Shown here: positions 1 through 7,462 of the stretch, one piece after another
Numbering within the stretch: the first letter of the stretch is position 1
Layout of the letters: every line of letters begins with the position of its first letter
DNA from: Serratia rhizosphaerae
Lineage (GTDB): Bacteria; Pseudomonadota; Gammaproteobacteria; Enterobacterales; Enterobacteriaceae
Reading direction: 5' to 3'
Length of the DNA stretch: 64,000 nucleotides
Assembly (NCBI RefSeq): GCF_009817885.1
Contig: NZ_CP041764.1
Location: 5,034,053-5,098,052, forward strand
Translations under genes and position numbers: made by a program
Notes under the pieces: model-generated
What the model was told of the DNA's origin: nothing
Databases searched by the model: none
Seen by the model: the letters and a program-made list of their open reading frames with translations, nothing else

Positions 1-680
1 GGTTCGGTCACCGCCCGCACCAGGTTATGGATGGCGTCGGCGCTGCGGTGCCACTGAATTTCGCCGTCGGCGGCGCTGCGGCGGCCAAAATAGCTGGCCT
101 GGGATTCATCCTGCGGGCTGAAGGTTGCGCTGCCGTTTTTCAGCTTCGGCAGCTGTTCTTCCAGCAGCTGCGACGCCGCCGCCAGCACTTTCTTATGCAG
201 CGTCAGCGCGGTGTCATCGCCGGCAATCGCCACGCGCTGTTGGCCGACGATATCGCCGGCGTCCGGCCGTTTAACCATTTTATGCAGCGTAACGCCGGTT
301 TCGCTTTCACCGTTAACCAGCACCCAGTTCACCGGCGCGCGGCCGCGGTAGCGCGGCAGCAGCGAACCGTGCAGGTTGAAACCGCCCAGCGGCGCCAACG
401 ACAGCACGTCGTCACTCAGCAGGTTACGGTAGTAGAACGAAAAAATAATCTCCGGCTGCAGTTCGCGGATGCGTTCGACCCACAGCGGGTGGTTCACGTC
501 TTCCGGCGCGTATACCGGCAGGCCCATGTCGGCCCCCAGACGCGCTACCGAAGAGAAAAACTGGTTTTCACCGGGTTGGTCGGTATGGGTAAATACCGCC
601 TGGATGTCGTAACCCGCGTTGCTCAGCGCCTGCAGACCGGCGCAGCCAATATCATGGTAAGCAAATACAATCGCTTTCAT
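1..680 (-). CDS. arnA: ArnA, bifunctional UDP-L-Ara4N formyltransferase / UDP-glucuronate decarboxylase (partial, N-terminal domain)
   Basis: Only the first 226 codons are present; the gene runs off the left edge. The protein begins MKAIVFAYHDIGCAG, and this part is the formyltransferase domain, which transfers a formyl group from 10-formyl-tetrahydrofolate to UDP-4-amino-4-deoxy-L-arabinose. The active-site stretch GGFNLHGSLLPRYRG carries the Asn and His, and KRPDAGDIVGQ carries the catalytic Asp known from E. coli ArnA. The C-terminal decarboxylase domain lies outside the window. The ATG overlaps the arnC stop by one base (TGATG), so translation is probably coupled. The enzyme acts in the cytoplasm in the pathway that adds aminoarabinose to lipid A and gives polymyxin resistance. 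Confidence 0.96.
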   Translation of the reverse strand, partial: MKAIVFAYHDIGCAGLQALSNAGYDIQAVFTHTDQPGENQFFSSVARLGADMGLPVYAPEDVNHPLWVERIRELQPEIIFSFYYRNLLSDDVLSLAPLGGFNLHGSLLPRYRGRAPVNWVLVNGESETGVTLHKMVKRPDAGDIVGQQRVAIAGDDTALTLHKKVLAAASQLLEEQLPKLKNGSATFSPQDESQASYFGRRSAADGEIQWHRSADAIHNLVRAVTE

Positions 681-1660
681 CATTCTTCTTCCTGAGTCTC
701 TTGGTCAGGCTGTTTGCCGACCACTTTCTGAACAAAATAACGCGGACGAGCACGCACATCGGTGTAGATGCGCCCGATATACTCGCCGAGCAGTCCCATG
801 CCGACGAACTGGGCGCCAATAAAGCTGAACAGGACGGCAAATAACGTGAATACCCCGCCTTCGGCCCACTCCGGCCCCAATATCAAACGCAGGACGATCA
901 GCAGCAGCGCCAGCACAAATCCGCACAGCGCCACCACGCTGCCGACCACGCTGAGCAGACGCAGCGGCGTGGTGGTCAGACAGGTGATCAGGTCATACAT
1001 CAGATTGATCAGCTTCATCAGGCTGTACTTGGAGTCGCCGAATTCGCGCTCGGCGTGCCGGACGTCGATTTCAGTGGTGCGGCGGGCAAAGGTGTTCGCC
1101 AGAATCGGGATAAAGGTGCTGCGCTCGTGGCAGTGCAGCATCGCCTCGACGATATGGCGCCGATAGGCGCGCAGCATGCAGCCGTAATCGCCCATCGATT
1201 TACCGGTGGCGCGTTGGATCATCATATTGATCACTTTGGAGGCGCTTTTACGGAACCAGGAGTCCTGCCGGTTGGCGCGCACGGTGCCCACCACGTCGTA
1301 CCCCTGCTCCGCGACGCTGACCAGCCGTGGGATCTCTTCCGGCGGGTTTTGCAGGTCGGCGTCCAGCGTGATCACCAGATCGCCGCTCACCTGATTAAAA
1401 CCGGCCATAATCGCCGAATGCTGGCCGTAGTTGCGGTTCAGCAGCACGGCGATGACATGGCTGCCTGGCCGTTCGGCCGCCGCACTCAGCATATCGGCGG
1501 AGTCATCGCTGCTACCGTCATCCACCAGAATGATTTCATACGCCTGCGTCAGCTGATGACAGGCCGCCATGGTGCGTTCCAGCAGCGCCGGCAGGCTTTC
1601 CTGCTCGTTATAGACCGGAATGACGATCGAGACTTTGTTGATCGGTTCAATCTGCGACAC
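680..1660 (-). CDS. arnC: ArnC, undecaprenyl-phosphate 4-deoxy-4-formamido-L-arabinose transferase
   Basis: A 326-residue family-2 glycosyltransferase that moves formyl-aminoarabinose from UDP to undecaprenyl phosphate at the inner membrane. The N-terminal GT-A fold shows VSIVIPVYNEQESLP and the metal-binding LDADLQNP near residue 100. Two C-terminal membrane helices lie roughly at 238-260 and 272-294, and the protein ends with the conserved GEYIGRIYTDVRARPRYFV. I chose the GTG at 1660 because GGAG lies a few bases upstream and the resulting start (VSQIEPINKVS) aligns with E. coli ArnC; the longer frame to 1690 adds an unrelated tail. The start overlaps the end of arnB by 14 bases. Confidence 0.96.
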   Translation of the reverse strand: MSQIEPINKVSIVIPVYNEQESLPALLERTMAACHQLTQAYEIILVDDGSSDDSADMLSAAAERPGSHVIAVLLNRNYGQHSAIMAGFNQVSGDLVITLDADLQNPPEEIPRLVSVAEQGYDVVGTVRANRQDSWFRKSASKVINMMIQRATGKSMGDYGCMLRAYRRHIVEAMLHCHERSTFIPILANTFARRTTEIDVRHAEREFGDSKYSLMKLINLMYDLITCLTTTPLRLLSVVGSVVALCGFVLALLLIVLRLILGPEWAEGGVFTLFAVLFSFIGAQFVGMGLLGEYIGRIYTDVRARPRYFVQKVVGKQPDQETQEEE

Positions 1661-2801
1661 GTGACGCCTCCAGTACACTGAACAGCGCACCGACCACGCG
1701 GTCGACGTCCGCCTCGCTCATATCCGGGAACAGCGGCAGCGTGCACAGCCGCGCCGAGTTCCATTCGGTATGCGGCAGACTCAGCTGCGGATAACGCTCA
1801 CGGTAGAATTTTTGCGTATGGGCGGCGCGGAAATGCAGCCCGCTGCCGATGCCCTGCGCCTTCAGACGCTCCATCAGCGTATCGCGGTCGCACCCACAGC
1901 GCTCGGCGTCCACCCGTACCATAAACAGGTGCCAGGCGTGATCGTGCGGATAATCCGGCAGCCCCAGCGGCTGGAACGGCGACCCCTGCAGCGCCTGCAG
2001 ATAGCGTTCGGCCAGCGCCTTGCGGCGTGCGTTCAGCTGCGGCAGACGCGCCAGCTGCACCACGGCGATCGCCGCATGAATGTCGGACAGGTTGTATTTG
2101 TAGCCGGGCTCCACCACCTCCGCCTGCGGCGTGCGCCCCTGAGTCTGGCGGTCGAACGCATCCACGCCCAGGCCGTGAAACTTCAGACGCCGTACGCGCT
2201 CGGCCAGTTCCGCATCGTCGGTGGCGATCAGTCCGCCTTCGGCGCAGGTCAGGTTTTTTATCGCATGGAAGGAGAAAATCGCCGTGCCGCGCGCGCCGAT
2301 CCACTCGTCCTGATAGCGGGCGCCTACCGCGTGTGCGGCGTCTTCAATCAGCGGCAGCCGGTGACGGCGGGCAACGTCGCGCAGCGCATCCAGAGGCAGT
2401 GGCGCGCCGGCATAATGCACCGGAATAATGGCTTTGGTGCGGGAGGTTATCGCGGCTTCCACATCGGCAGCGCTGACCATCAACGTCTCGCGGTCAACAT
2501 CAATCATGACCGGCGTCGCGCCCAGTAACTCGATCATATTAAGGGTGGACACCCAGGTTTGCGACGGAGTAATCACCTCGTCGCCCAGGCCGATACCCAG
2601 CGCCATTAACGTAATATGCATGCCCGCCGTAGCTGAACTGACCGCCACCGCGTGCCTGCAGCCAAAGGTGCGGCAAAAGTCCGCTTCCAGCTGCTGGTTT
2701 TGCGGCCCGGTGGTGATCCAACCGGATGTCAGCACCTTGCCTACCGCCGCAATTTCTTCATCGCCAATTGCCGGGCGAGAGAAAGGCAAGAATTGATCCA
2801 T
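1647..2801 (-). CDS. arnB: ArnB, UDP-4-amino-4-deoxy-L-arabinose--oxoglutarate aminotransferase
   Basis: First gene of the arn operon. This 384-residue PLP-dependent DegT/DnrJ/EryC1-family aminotransferase makes UDP-Ara4N from the 4-keto sugar nucleotide using glutamate. The PLP lysine is in FSFHAIKNLTCAEGG; other family signatures are GWITTGP, VSSATAGMHITLMAL and IEDAAHAVGA. The ATG at 2801 has GAGG upstream and gives MDQFLPFSRPA, matching E. coli; the extra 11 in-frame residues upstream are not conserved. Expression is probably controlled from the PmrA-like repeat at 2923-2939. Confidence 0.96.
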   Translation of the reverse strand: MDQFLPFSRPAIGDEEIAAVGKVLTSGWITTGPQNQQLEADFCRTFGCRHAVAVSSATAGMHITLMALGIGLGDEVITPSQTWVSTLNMIELLGATPVMIDVDRETLMVSAADVEAAITSRTKAIIPVHYAGAPLPLDALRDVARRHRLPLIEDAAHAVGARYQDEWIGARGTAIFSFHAIKNLTCAEGGLIATDDAELAERVRRLKFHGLGVDAFDRQTQGRTPQAEVVEPGYKYNLSDIHAAIAVVQLARLPQLNARRKALAERYLQALQGSPFQPLGLPDYPHDHAWHLFMVRVDAERCGCDRDTLMERLKAQGIGSGLHFRAAHTQKFYRERYPQLSLPHTEWNSARLCTLPLFPDMSEADVDRVVGALFSVLEASRVAD

Positions 2802-2922
2802 AGTAAACCTCAAAGATTGCGAACGTGATTTCAATTACAATGTAAGGCGCTTTTATTTAACGGATAGTAAACGCCAGAGAAAGTCGTTCCCGGTTGTTCC
2901 ATGGTCAATGTACGGCGGCAAG

Positions 2923-2939
2923 CTTAACTAAACCTTAAG
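2923..2939 (-). promoter_or_regulatory. Candidate PmrA (BasR) box upstream of arnB
   Basis: The plus strand reads CTTAAC-TAAAC-CTTAAG: two CTTAA half-sites as a direct repeat with a 5-base spacer. This matches the PmrA consensus (C/T)TTAA(G/T)-N5-(C/T)TTAA(G/T) at all but one position. It lies about 120 bp upstream of the arnB start. PmrA is a known activator of arn operons in enterics. That it acts here is inference from position and motif. Confidence 0.6.
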
Positions 2940-3039
2940 ATGAAATTCATTTTCTGCAGAAGTTTTGGCGGCGGAATCGCCGCAGGGAAATAGAATAAAT
3001 CCACCAAAAACAATAAGTTATAATTATTAACAATTATCT

Positions 3040-3065
3040 CTTAATATAAGTGAACTTATATTAAG
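3040..3065. repeat. 26-bp interrupted perfect palindrome
   Basis: Two 12-base arms, CTTAATATAAGT and ACTTATATTAAG, are exact reverse complements around the dinucleotide GA. It sits in AT-rich intergenic DNA about 240 bp upstream of arnB and has no T-run, so it does not look like a terminator. It has the size and symmetry of an operator for a dimeric regulator. The regulator is unknown. Confidence 0.7.
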
Positions 3066-3202
3066 CCTAGCACCTGGCGTATGCTTTTCAAGGAAGGGTG
3101 CGGATTTAACGCAAATATATCAGAGCGCAATACCGGCAATGAGCCGGCTATTTTATGAAGTTTGTTTATATTCCGTTTACTTATCCTGCGCGTATAAAAC
3201 GC

Positions 3203-3967
3203 TCAGGCGGTGGTAGTCATAATCCAGCGCTGATTGCCCGTCGACTGCATATGAAAATCCACCTCATAAATCTGTGACAACAGAGCCGGCTCCATCACCT
3301 CATGGGTTACGCCCTGCCTGACCACCTGCCCGGCCTGCAGCAGCCAGACGCGATCTGCCTGCTGTAACGTATGGTTGAGGTCGTGCGCACACACCAGCGC
3401 GCTGCGCCCGCTGCGGCAGAACTCATGCAACAGGCGATCCAGCGCCACTTTTTGCGCCACGTCGAGCGCGCTGGTCGGTTCGTCCAGCAATAACAGCCGG
3501 CTGTGCGGGTTAATGCTGGGCCACACCTGCAGCAGCGCCGCCGCCAGCCGCACCCGCTGCCACTCGCCGCCGGAAAGCTGCTGCAACATGCGCGACAGCT
3601 TATCGGTCAGCTTCAGGCTCTGACACAGGTAAAGCATGGCGTTTTCCACCGCCTGCGCCGCTGCGCCCGCCGGCTGGTGCAGAGCCAGGTACTGGAATAC
3701 CGGCATCAGCGCCGCCGGCGGCTGTTGCTGGCTCAGATAGGCGCGCCGCCGTGCCAGCTCACCGGCCTGATAGTCGTACAGCGGCCGCCCGTCCAGCGCG
3801 ATCGTTCCGTCCCCCGGCAACAGCCCCGCCAGCCGCGCCAGCAGGCTGCTCTTGCCGGCGCCGTTCGGGCCGATCAGATGCACCTGCAGCCCTGCCGCGA
3901 TCTGCGCGCTAAACGGGGCCAGACGCCCCCTAACCCCGACCTGACTGAGCTGCAGCATCGTCTCCAT
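3203..3967 (-). CDS. btuD: BtuD, vitamin B12 ABC importer ATPase
   Basis: A 254-residue ABC ATPase that powers cobalamin import through the BtuC channel. Walker A is GPNGAGKS (residues 33-40), the signature is LSGGEWQRVRLA, Walker B is LLLLDEPTSALD, and the switch histidine is in CAHDLNHTL. YLSQQQ is the Q-loop. The ATG at 3967 is 5 bases after the btuE stop; the second ATG at 3958 (MLQLSQV) is also possible. It is the last gene of the btuC-btuE-btuD unit. In E. coli nlpC follows; here the arn operon lies upstream on the same strand instead. Confidence 0.95.
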   Translation of the reverse strand: METMLQLSQVGVRGRLAPFSAQIAAGLQVHLIGPNGAGKSSLLARLAGLLPGDGTIALDGRPLYDYQAGELARRRAYLSQQQPPAALMPVFQYLALHQPAGAAAQAVENAMLYLCQSLKLTDKLSRMLQQLSGGEWQRVRLAAALLQVWPSINPHSRLLLLDEPTSALDVAQKVALDRLLHEFCRSGRSALVCAHDLNHTLQQADRVWLLQAGQVVRQGVTHEVMEPALLSQIYEVDFHMQSTGNQRWIMTTTA

Positions 3968-3972
3968 ATCCC

Positions 3973-4527
3973 TTAACGGCTCAGCGCCTGCTCCACCGCC
4001 GCCGTCAGCAGCGGATCTTCCGGCGTCATATCCGGGGCAAAGCGCTGGATCACCTGGCCGTCGCGGCCAATCAGGAACTTTTCGAAGTTCCACAGGATAT
4101 CGCCGGGCTGTTTCGGCCCCTGATCCTTACTGATGCGTCGCGCCATAAATTCGCTGCCCTGCGGCGCCAGCGCAGCAGGCTGCGCGGCGATCAGCGCCTG
4201 ATACAGCGGGTGACGGTTGGCGCCGTTCACCTCAATTTTGCTAAACAGCGGGAACTGCACGCCAAAATTGGTGCGACAAAACGCCTGAATCTGCTCATTG
4301 CTGCCCGGCTCCTGCGCCAGGAACTGATTGCACGGGAAGCCCAGCACCGTCAGCCCCTGCTGACGATACGTTTCATACAGTTTTTCCAGACCTGCATACT
4401 GTTTGGTCAACCCGCATTCTGAAGCCACATTGACCACCAGCAGCACATCGCCCTGATACGCCTGCAGCGTAGTCTGGCGGTTATCGATCGTGGTCAGCGG
4501 AATGTCATAAATAGCCTGTGTCATCAT
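3973..4527 (-). CDS. btuE: BtuE, glutathione peroxidase-type thiol peroxidase
   Basis: A 184-residue glutathione-peroxidase family protein that reduces peroxides; despite its name it is not needed for B12 transport. The peroxidatic Cys is in VNVASECGLTKQY, followed by the family motif LGFPCNQF and the C-terminal WNFEKFLIGRDG with the conserved Trp and Asn. It uses Cys, not selenocysteine. I chose the ATG at 4527 because AGGA sits five bases upstream; the adjacent ATG at 4524 is equally in frame. It lies between btuC and btuD as in E. coli. Confidence 0.95.
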   Translation of the reverse strand: MMTQAIYDIPLTTIDNRQTTLQAYQGDVLLVVNVASECGLTKQYAGLEKLYETYRQQGLTVLGFPCNQFLAQEPGSNEQIQAFCRTNFGVQFPLFSKIEVNGANRHPLYQALIAAQPAALAPQGSEFMARRISKDQGPKQPGDILWNFEKFLIGRDGQVIQRFAPDMTPEDPLLTAAVEQALSR

Positions 4528-4600
4528 CGTTATCCTGTCAGTTTGAGAGTCGTCATCGGTAAAAGTCCGGCGCCTGCGCCGGATGCCTGCCACAGTCAGC

Positions 4601-5602
4601 TTACGCCTTCACCCGGGTCAGTAGCCAGATAAACAGCGGCGCGCCGAGGGTGGCGGTAACCACGCCGATCGGCAGCTCCGCCGACAGCAGCGTGATACGC
4701 GCCACCACATCGGCGGCCAACAGCACGCCGGCGCCGGCCAGCGCGCAGCCGGGCAGCAGGTAACGCTGATCGGTCAGGCCGCTCAGCCGGAGCATATGCG
4801 GGATCACCAGACCGACAAAGCCGATCACTCCCGCCAGCGCCACGCTGACGCCCACCAACCAGCCGACGGCCAGCACCAGCAGGTTGCGCCACAGGTGCAG
4901 CGGCAGGCCCAGCTGACGCGCCTGGGTTTCCCCCAGCGTCATCAGGTTGAGCGCCTTGCCCTGCCGGCACAGCCACAGCACCACCGGCAACAGCGCCACA
5001 ATCAGCCATTTTTGCCGCCAGTCGACGCCGCCAAAACCGCCCATCATCCAGTACATCAGCTGGCGCAGATCCAGGCTGGAGCTGAAATAGACCGCCCAGG
5101 TCATAACGGCGCTGCAGACGATGCCCAAAGCCACCCCCACCAGCAGCAGGCGCGTATTGGTCAGACGTCGTCGGCGGGCAAACCCGAGCAGTAACAAGGT
5201 CATCGCCAGCGCGCCGATAATCGCGCTGAGGCTCATCCACGCCACCGGCAGCAGCCCGTGGCTCAGCAGAATCGTCAGCACCAGGGCCACGCCGGCGCCG
5301 TTGGCGACGCCCAGCAGCCCCGGTTCCGCCAGCGGGTTTTCAAACAGCGCCTGCATCACCGCACCGGCCACCGCCAGGCTGGCGCCTACCAGCATCACCG
5401 CCAGCGCGCGCGGCAGGCGCAACTGCCAGACAAACAGCCGGGCGGCGTCGCCAAACCACTGGTTCGGCCACAGCCAGAGCTCGCCGGCGCTCAGGCTGAA
5501 CACCAGCGCCACCGCCACGCCCAATGCCAACAGTGACAGATAGCGCTTATCGCGCCGGCGCTGGTTTTTCAGTAAAAGCGTGAAGGTCTGGCTGGTTGGC
5601 AT
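4601..5602 (-). CDS. btuC: BtuC, vitamin B12 ABC importer permease
   Basis: A 333-residue FecCD-family permease with about ten membrane helices that forms the cobalamin channel in the inner membrane. Strong family stretches are FVWQLRLPRALAVMLVG, AVMQALFENPLAEPGLLGV and LRQLMYWMMGGFGGVDWRQ; the coupling-helix region is GFVGLVIPHMLRL. Its length matches E. coli BtuC (326) apart from a slightly longer N terminus. The ribosome site is weak (AGGGA about 12 bases upstream). It is separated from ihfA by about 1.5 kb with two inserted small genes, whereas in E. coli the two are adjacent. Confidence 0.96.
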   Translation of the reverse strand: MPTSQTFTLLLKNQRRRDKRYLSLLALGVAVALVFSLSAGELWLWPNQWFGDAARLFVWQLRLPRALAVMLVGASLAVAGAVMQALFENPLAEPGLLGVANGAGVALVLTILLSHGLLPVAWMSLSAIIGALAMTLLLLGFARRRRLTNTRLLLVGVALGIVCSAVMTWAVYFSSSLDLRQLMYWMMGGFGGVDWRQKWLIVALLPVVLWLCRQGKALNLMTLGETQARQLGLPLHLWRNLLVLAVGWLVGVSVALAGVIGFVGLVIPHMLRLSGLTDQRYLLPGCALAGAGVLLAADVVARITLLSAELPIGVVTATLGAPLFIWLLTRVKA

Positions 5603-5781
5603 AAACGCGGCAATTCCCTGTGGGCCGAAGAAGCCGGCCGGATCGTTAACATCTGTAGTTAAATATTAGGGGGTTAACGACGTCAGGGAAAGCCTTTGTC
5701 GCATTGCGGAGGGGAAAATGGCGGCCGGCTCGCCCTGCCGTTAAACGGGCGAGCACGGATAACGGCGTAAGCGGTAAGCGA

Positions 5782-6204
5782 TCAGCGATGTTCATCGCCC
5801 CGCTTTGGGTACGGTTTACCGCTATCTTGTGCGCCGTGACCACCATCATGACGATCGTTGCGCTCATGCGATTGCTCGTGTGCAGCATGCTGATGCCCGT
5901 CATGATGGCCGCGATCGTCGTCAGCGTGGTGTGCATCGCCACGGCGGCCTTCCCCGTGCCGCGCCGGAGGCTGCCAGCGGCCGCCGTCCCAGTAATACCC
6001 GCGATCGTTACGTTCGCCGATGCCGCGCCCCTGATGCGCATGCCACCACTGCGGCGGACGCCAGTCGTAGCCATCCCAGTAGTAACCGCGATGATCCCGA
6101 TCGCCCAGATGCAGCGACACGCCGGGCACATTGATATCGATAGACACCTCCGCCTGCGCCGCCACCGGCAGCAGCAGGCACATCAGCAACAACATTTTAT
6201 TCAT
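5782..6204 (-). CDS. DUF2502 family secreted His-rich protein (YpeC-like)
   Basis: A 140-residue protein with a Sec signal peptide (residues 1-18, cleavage after AQA). The mature N terminus carries two copies of a RGYYWDG-type motif with a following WxPP, as in the DUF2502/YpeC family. The C-terminal half is extremely rich in His, Asp and Arg (HHADDDRGHHDGHQHAAH), suggesting periplasmic metal binding; that is inference. No partner operon is evident: it stands alone between ihfA and btuC. Its function is unknown. Confidence 0.75.
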   Translation of the reverse strand: MNKMLLLMCLLLPVAAQAEVSIDINVPGVSLHLGDRDHRGYYWDGYDWRPPQWWHAHQGRGIGERNDRGYYWDGGRWQPPARHGEGRRGDAHHADDDRGHHDGHQHAAHEQSHERNDRHDGGHGAQDSGKPYPKRGDEHR

Positions 6205-6435
6205 GTTATAGTCTCGGATTATTTGAAGCAGGCGCCGTTATAGCAAGGTGACTATTTCCCGACTATCTCACCGATGCCTATTTGCAGATTGTTTTCGGCA
6301 TCCTTACGCAATACTGACATTACGCTGCCAGAGTCAACGTAAATATGACTGCTAACAGCGCTTAACGATTTACTGACGGACGCTGCGGCCGGCTGTTATT
6401 TATAATCACTGCACCTTGTAACCAGGAAAATGATT

Positions 6436-6576
6436 ATGACCAAACGTATTATCGCCCTGGCAGGCGTCGCCCTGCTCACCACGCTGCTGAGCGCCTGCTG
6501 TTTCGGCCCCCATGGCGACGGTGGCCCGCACGGCGGCGGACACGGCGGCCCGCAAGAGCACTATCGCCATCGTTAA
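6436..6576 (+). CDS. Tiny lipoprotein, 46 residues, Gly/His-rich
   Basis: A short gene starting at ATG 6436, with AGGA eight bases upstream, and ending TAA at 6576. The product begins MTKRIIALAGVALLTTL and has a lipobox (LLSAC) with Cys at 21 followed by a second Cys. The mature part is only about 26 residues, mostly Gly, His and Pro. Lipid modification and membrane anchoring follow from the lipobox; the role is unknown. A GC stem follows directly at 6581-6596. It is on the opposite strand to its neighbours. Confidence 0.7.
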   Translation: MTKRIIALAGVALLTTLLSACCFGPHGDGGPHGGGHGGPQEHYRHR

Positions 6577-6580
6577 GCTC

Positions 6581-6596
6581 AGGGGCTGCGGCCCCT
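6581..6596 (+). terminator. Stem-loop after the tiny lipoprotein gene
   Basis: AGGGGC and GCCCCT form a 6-bp stem around TGCG, five bases after the stop codon. The following TTTGATATTTGGATTTTTT is T-rich but interrupted, so termination may be imperfect. Confidence 0.55.
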
Positions 6597-7119
6597 TTGA
6601 TATTTGGATTTTTTCTAGCAATTAATTAACACTCTGAATCGGTGTTAACTCCGCCACAATACGTCTTCAAGAATAAACTATCTGTGGAAAGATAGATAAA
6701 TAGCAAACCCGCTAGCTTTTACATCTAACAGTTAATCACCTATCCCTCTACATTCTCATTAATTACTCTCGTTTTACTGAAAATGCCTCTTCCGTCTTGT
6801 AGAAAAACATTATTCACGGCTAATTTACCGGAAATATAATTCTGGATAGCCCTATTATGAAGTTTTTTTGGCTATTGCCGCAGGCGCTACCAACATGAGA
6901 TGCAAAGCCCCTTTCCCGATTCTACTTTCCCAAGACTTCAGAGAGCTCATGATTGACTACCTCACAGAACATTTGCGAACGGCTCCAGATACTCCTCGGC
7001 AAGAAAATAGTGCATATCAAGGTTTCGCGGTGTCAGCTTATGATAAACGGGGGGATATTTGATCAACCAGCCCGATACGTCCCTCTTTTTAAATAAACTA
7101 TACCGCGATACAAGACATG
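6597..7119. other. AT-rich intergenic region downstream of ihfA
   Basis: About 520 bases of AT-rich DNA without a supported gene. It contains a 7-base inverted repeat (TTAACAC 6626-6632, GTGTTAA 6642-6648). An open frame near 6895-7062 lacks a ribosome site and resembles nothing I know. It separates ihfA from btuC and may be where sequence was gained in this lineage. Confidence 0.5.
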
Positions 7120-7145
7120 AAAAAGGCCGCATCAGCGGCCTTTTT
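7120..7145 (-). terminator. Terminator of ihfA
   Basis: GGCCGC and GCGGCC form a 6-bp stem around a 4-base loop, flanked by AAAAA and TTTTT runs. It is therefore active-looking in both directions and ends the pheST-ihfA transcript 16 bases after the ihfA stop. Confidence 0.88.
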
Positions 7146-7161
7146 AGTGTTACTACCCGTG

Positions 7162-7458
7162 TTAGTTTTTCGGGCTCGCGTTTTCCACCCGGCTTTTTAA
7201 CTTCTGCCCCGGACGGAAGGTCACCACGCGGCGCGCCGTAATTGGGATGTCTTCGCCGGTTTTTGGGTTACGCCCCGGACGTTGATTCTTGTCGCGCAGG
7301 TCGAAATTGCCGAAGCCGGACAGTTTGACCTGTTCACCGTTTTCCAGAGCCCGGCGGACTTCTTCAAAAAACAGTTCTACCAAATCTTTCGCATCCCGTT
7401 TGCTAAGCCCCAGCTTTTCAAACAGGTGTTCAGACATTTCAGCTTTAGTAAGCGCCAT
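7162..7458 (-). CDS. ihfA: Integration host factor subunit alpha
   Basis: A 98-residue DNA-bending protein that works as a heterodimer with IhfB on the nucleoid. It is nearly identical to E. coli IHF-alpha: MALTKAEMSE at the start, VKLSGFGNFDLRDK, and the DNA-intercalating beta arm RPGRNPKTGEDIPI. It starts 4 bases after the pheT stop, so it is cotranscribed with pheST as in E. coli. A strong terminator follows. Confidence 0.98.
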   Translation of the reverse strand: MALTKAEMSEHLFEKLGLSKRDAKDLVELFFEEVRRALENGEQVKLSGFGNFDLRDKNQRPGRNPKTGEDIPITARRVVTFRPGQKLKSRVENASPKN

Positions 7459-7462
7459 AGGT

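Larger units (their letters stand above)
2802..3202. other. Intergenic region between arnB and btuD
   Basis: This 401-base stretch is much more AT-rich than the genes around it and has no convincing coding frame. It holds the arn promoter region with a PmrA-like direct repeat (2923-2939) and a perfect interrupted palindrome (3040-3065). Nothing resembling nlpC, which follows btuD in E. coli, is present. Confidence 0.7.

Noticed and set aside
6868..7062. A 64-codon plus-strand frame downstream of ihfA
   Set aside because: It begins at TTG without a ribosome site, the ATG at 6895 also lacks one, and the product resembles nothing I know. It lies in AT-rich filler.
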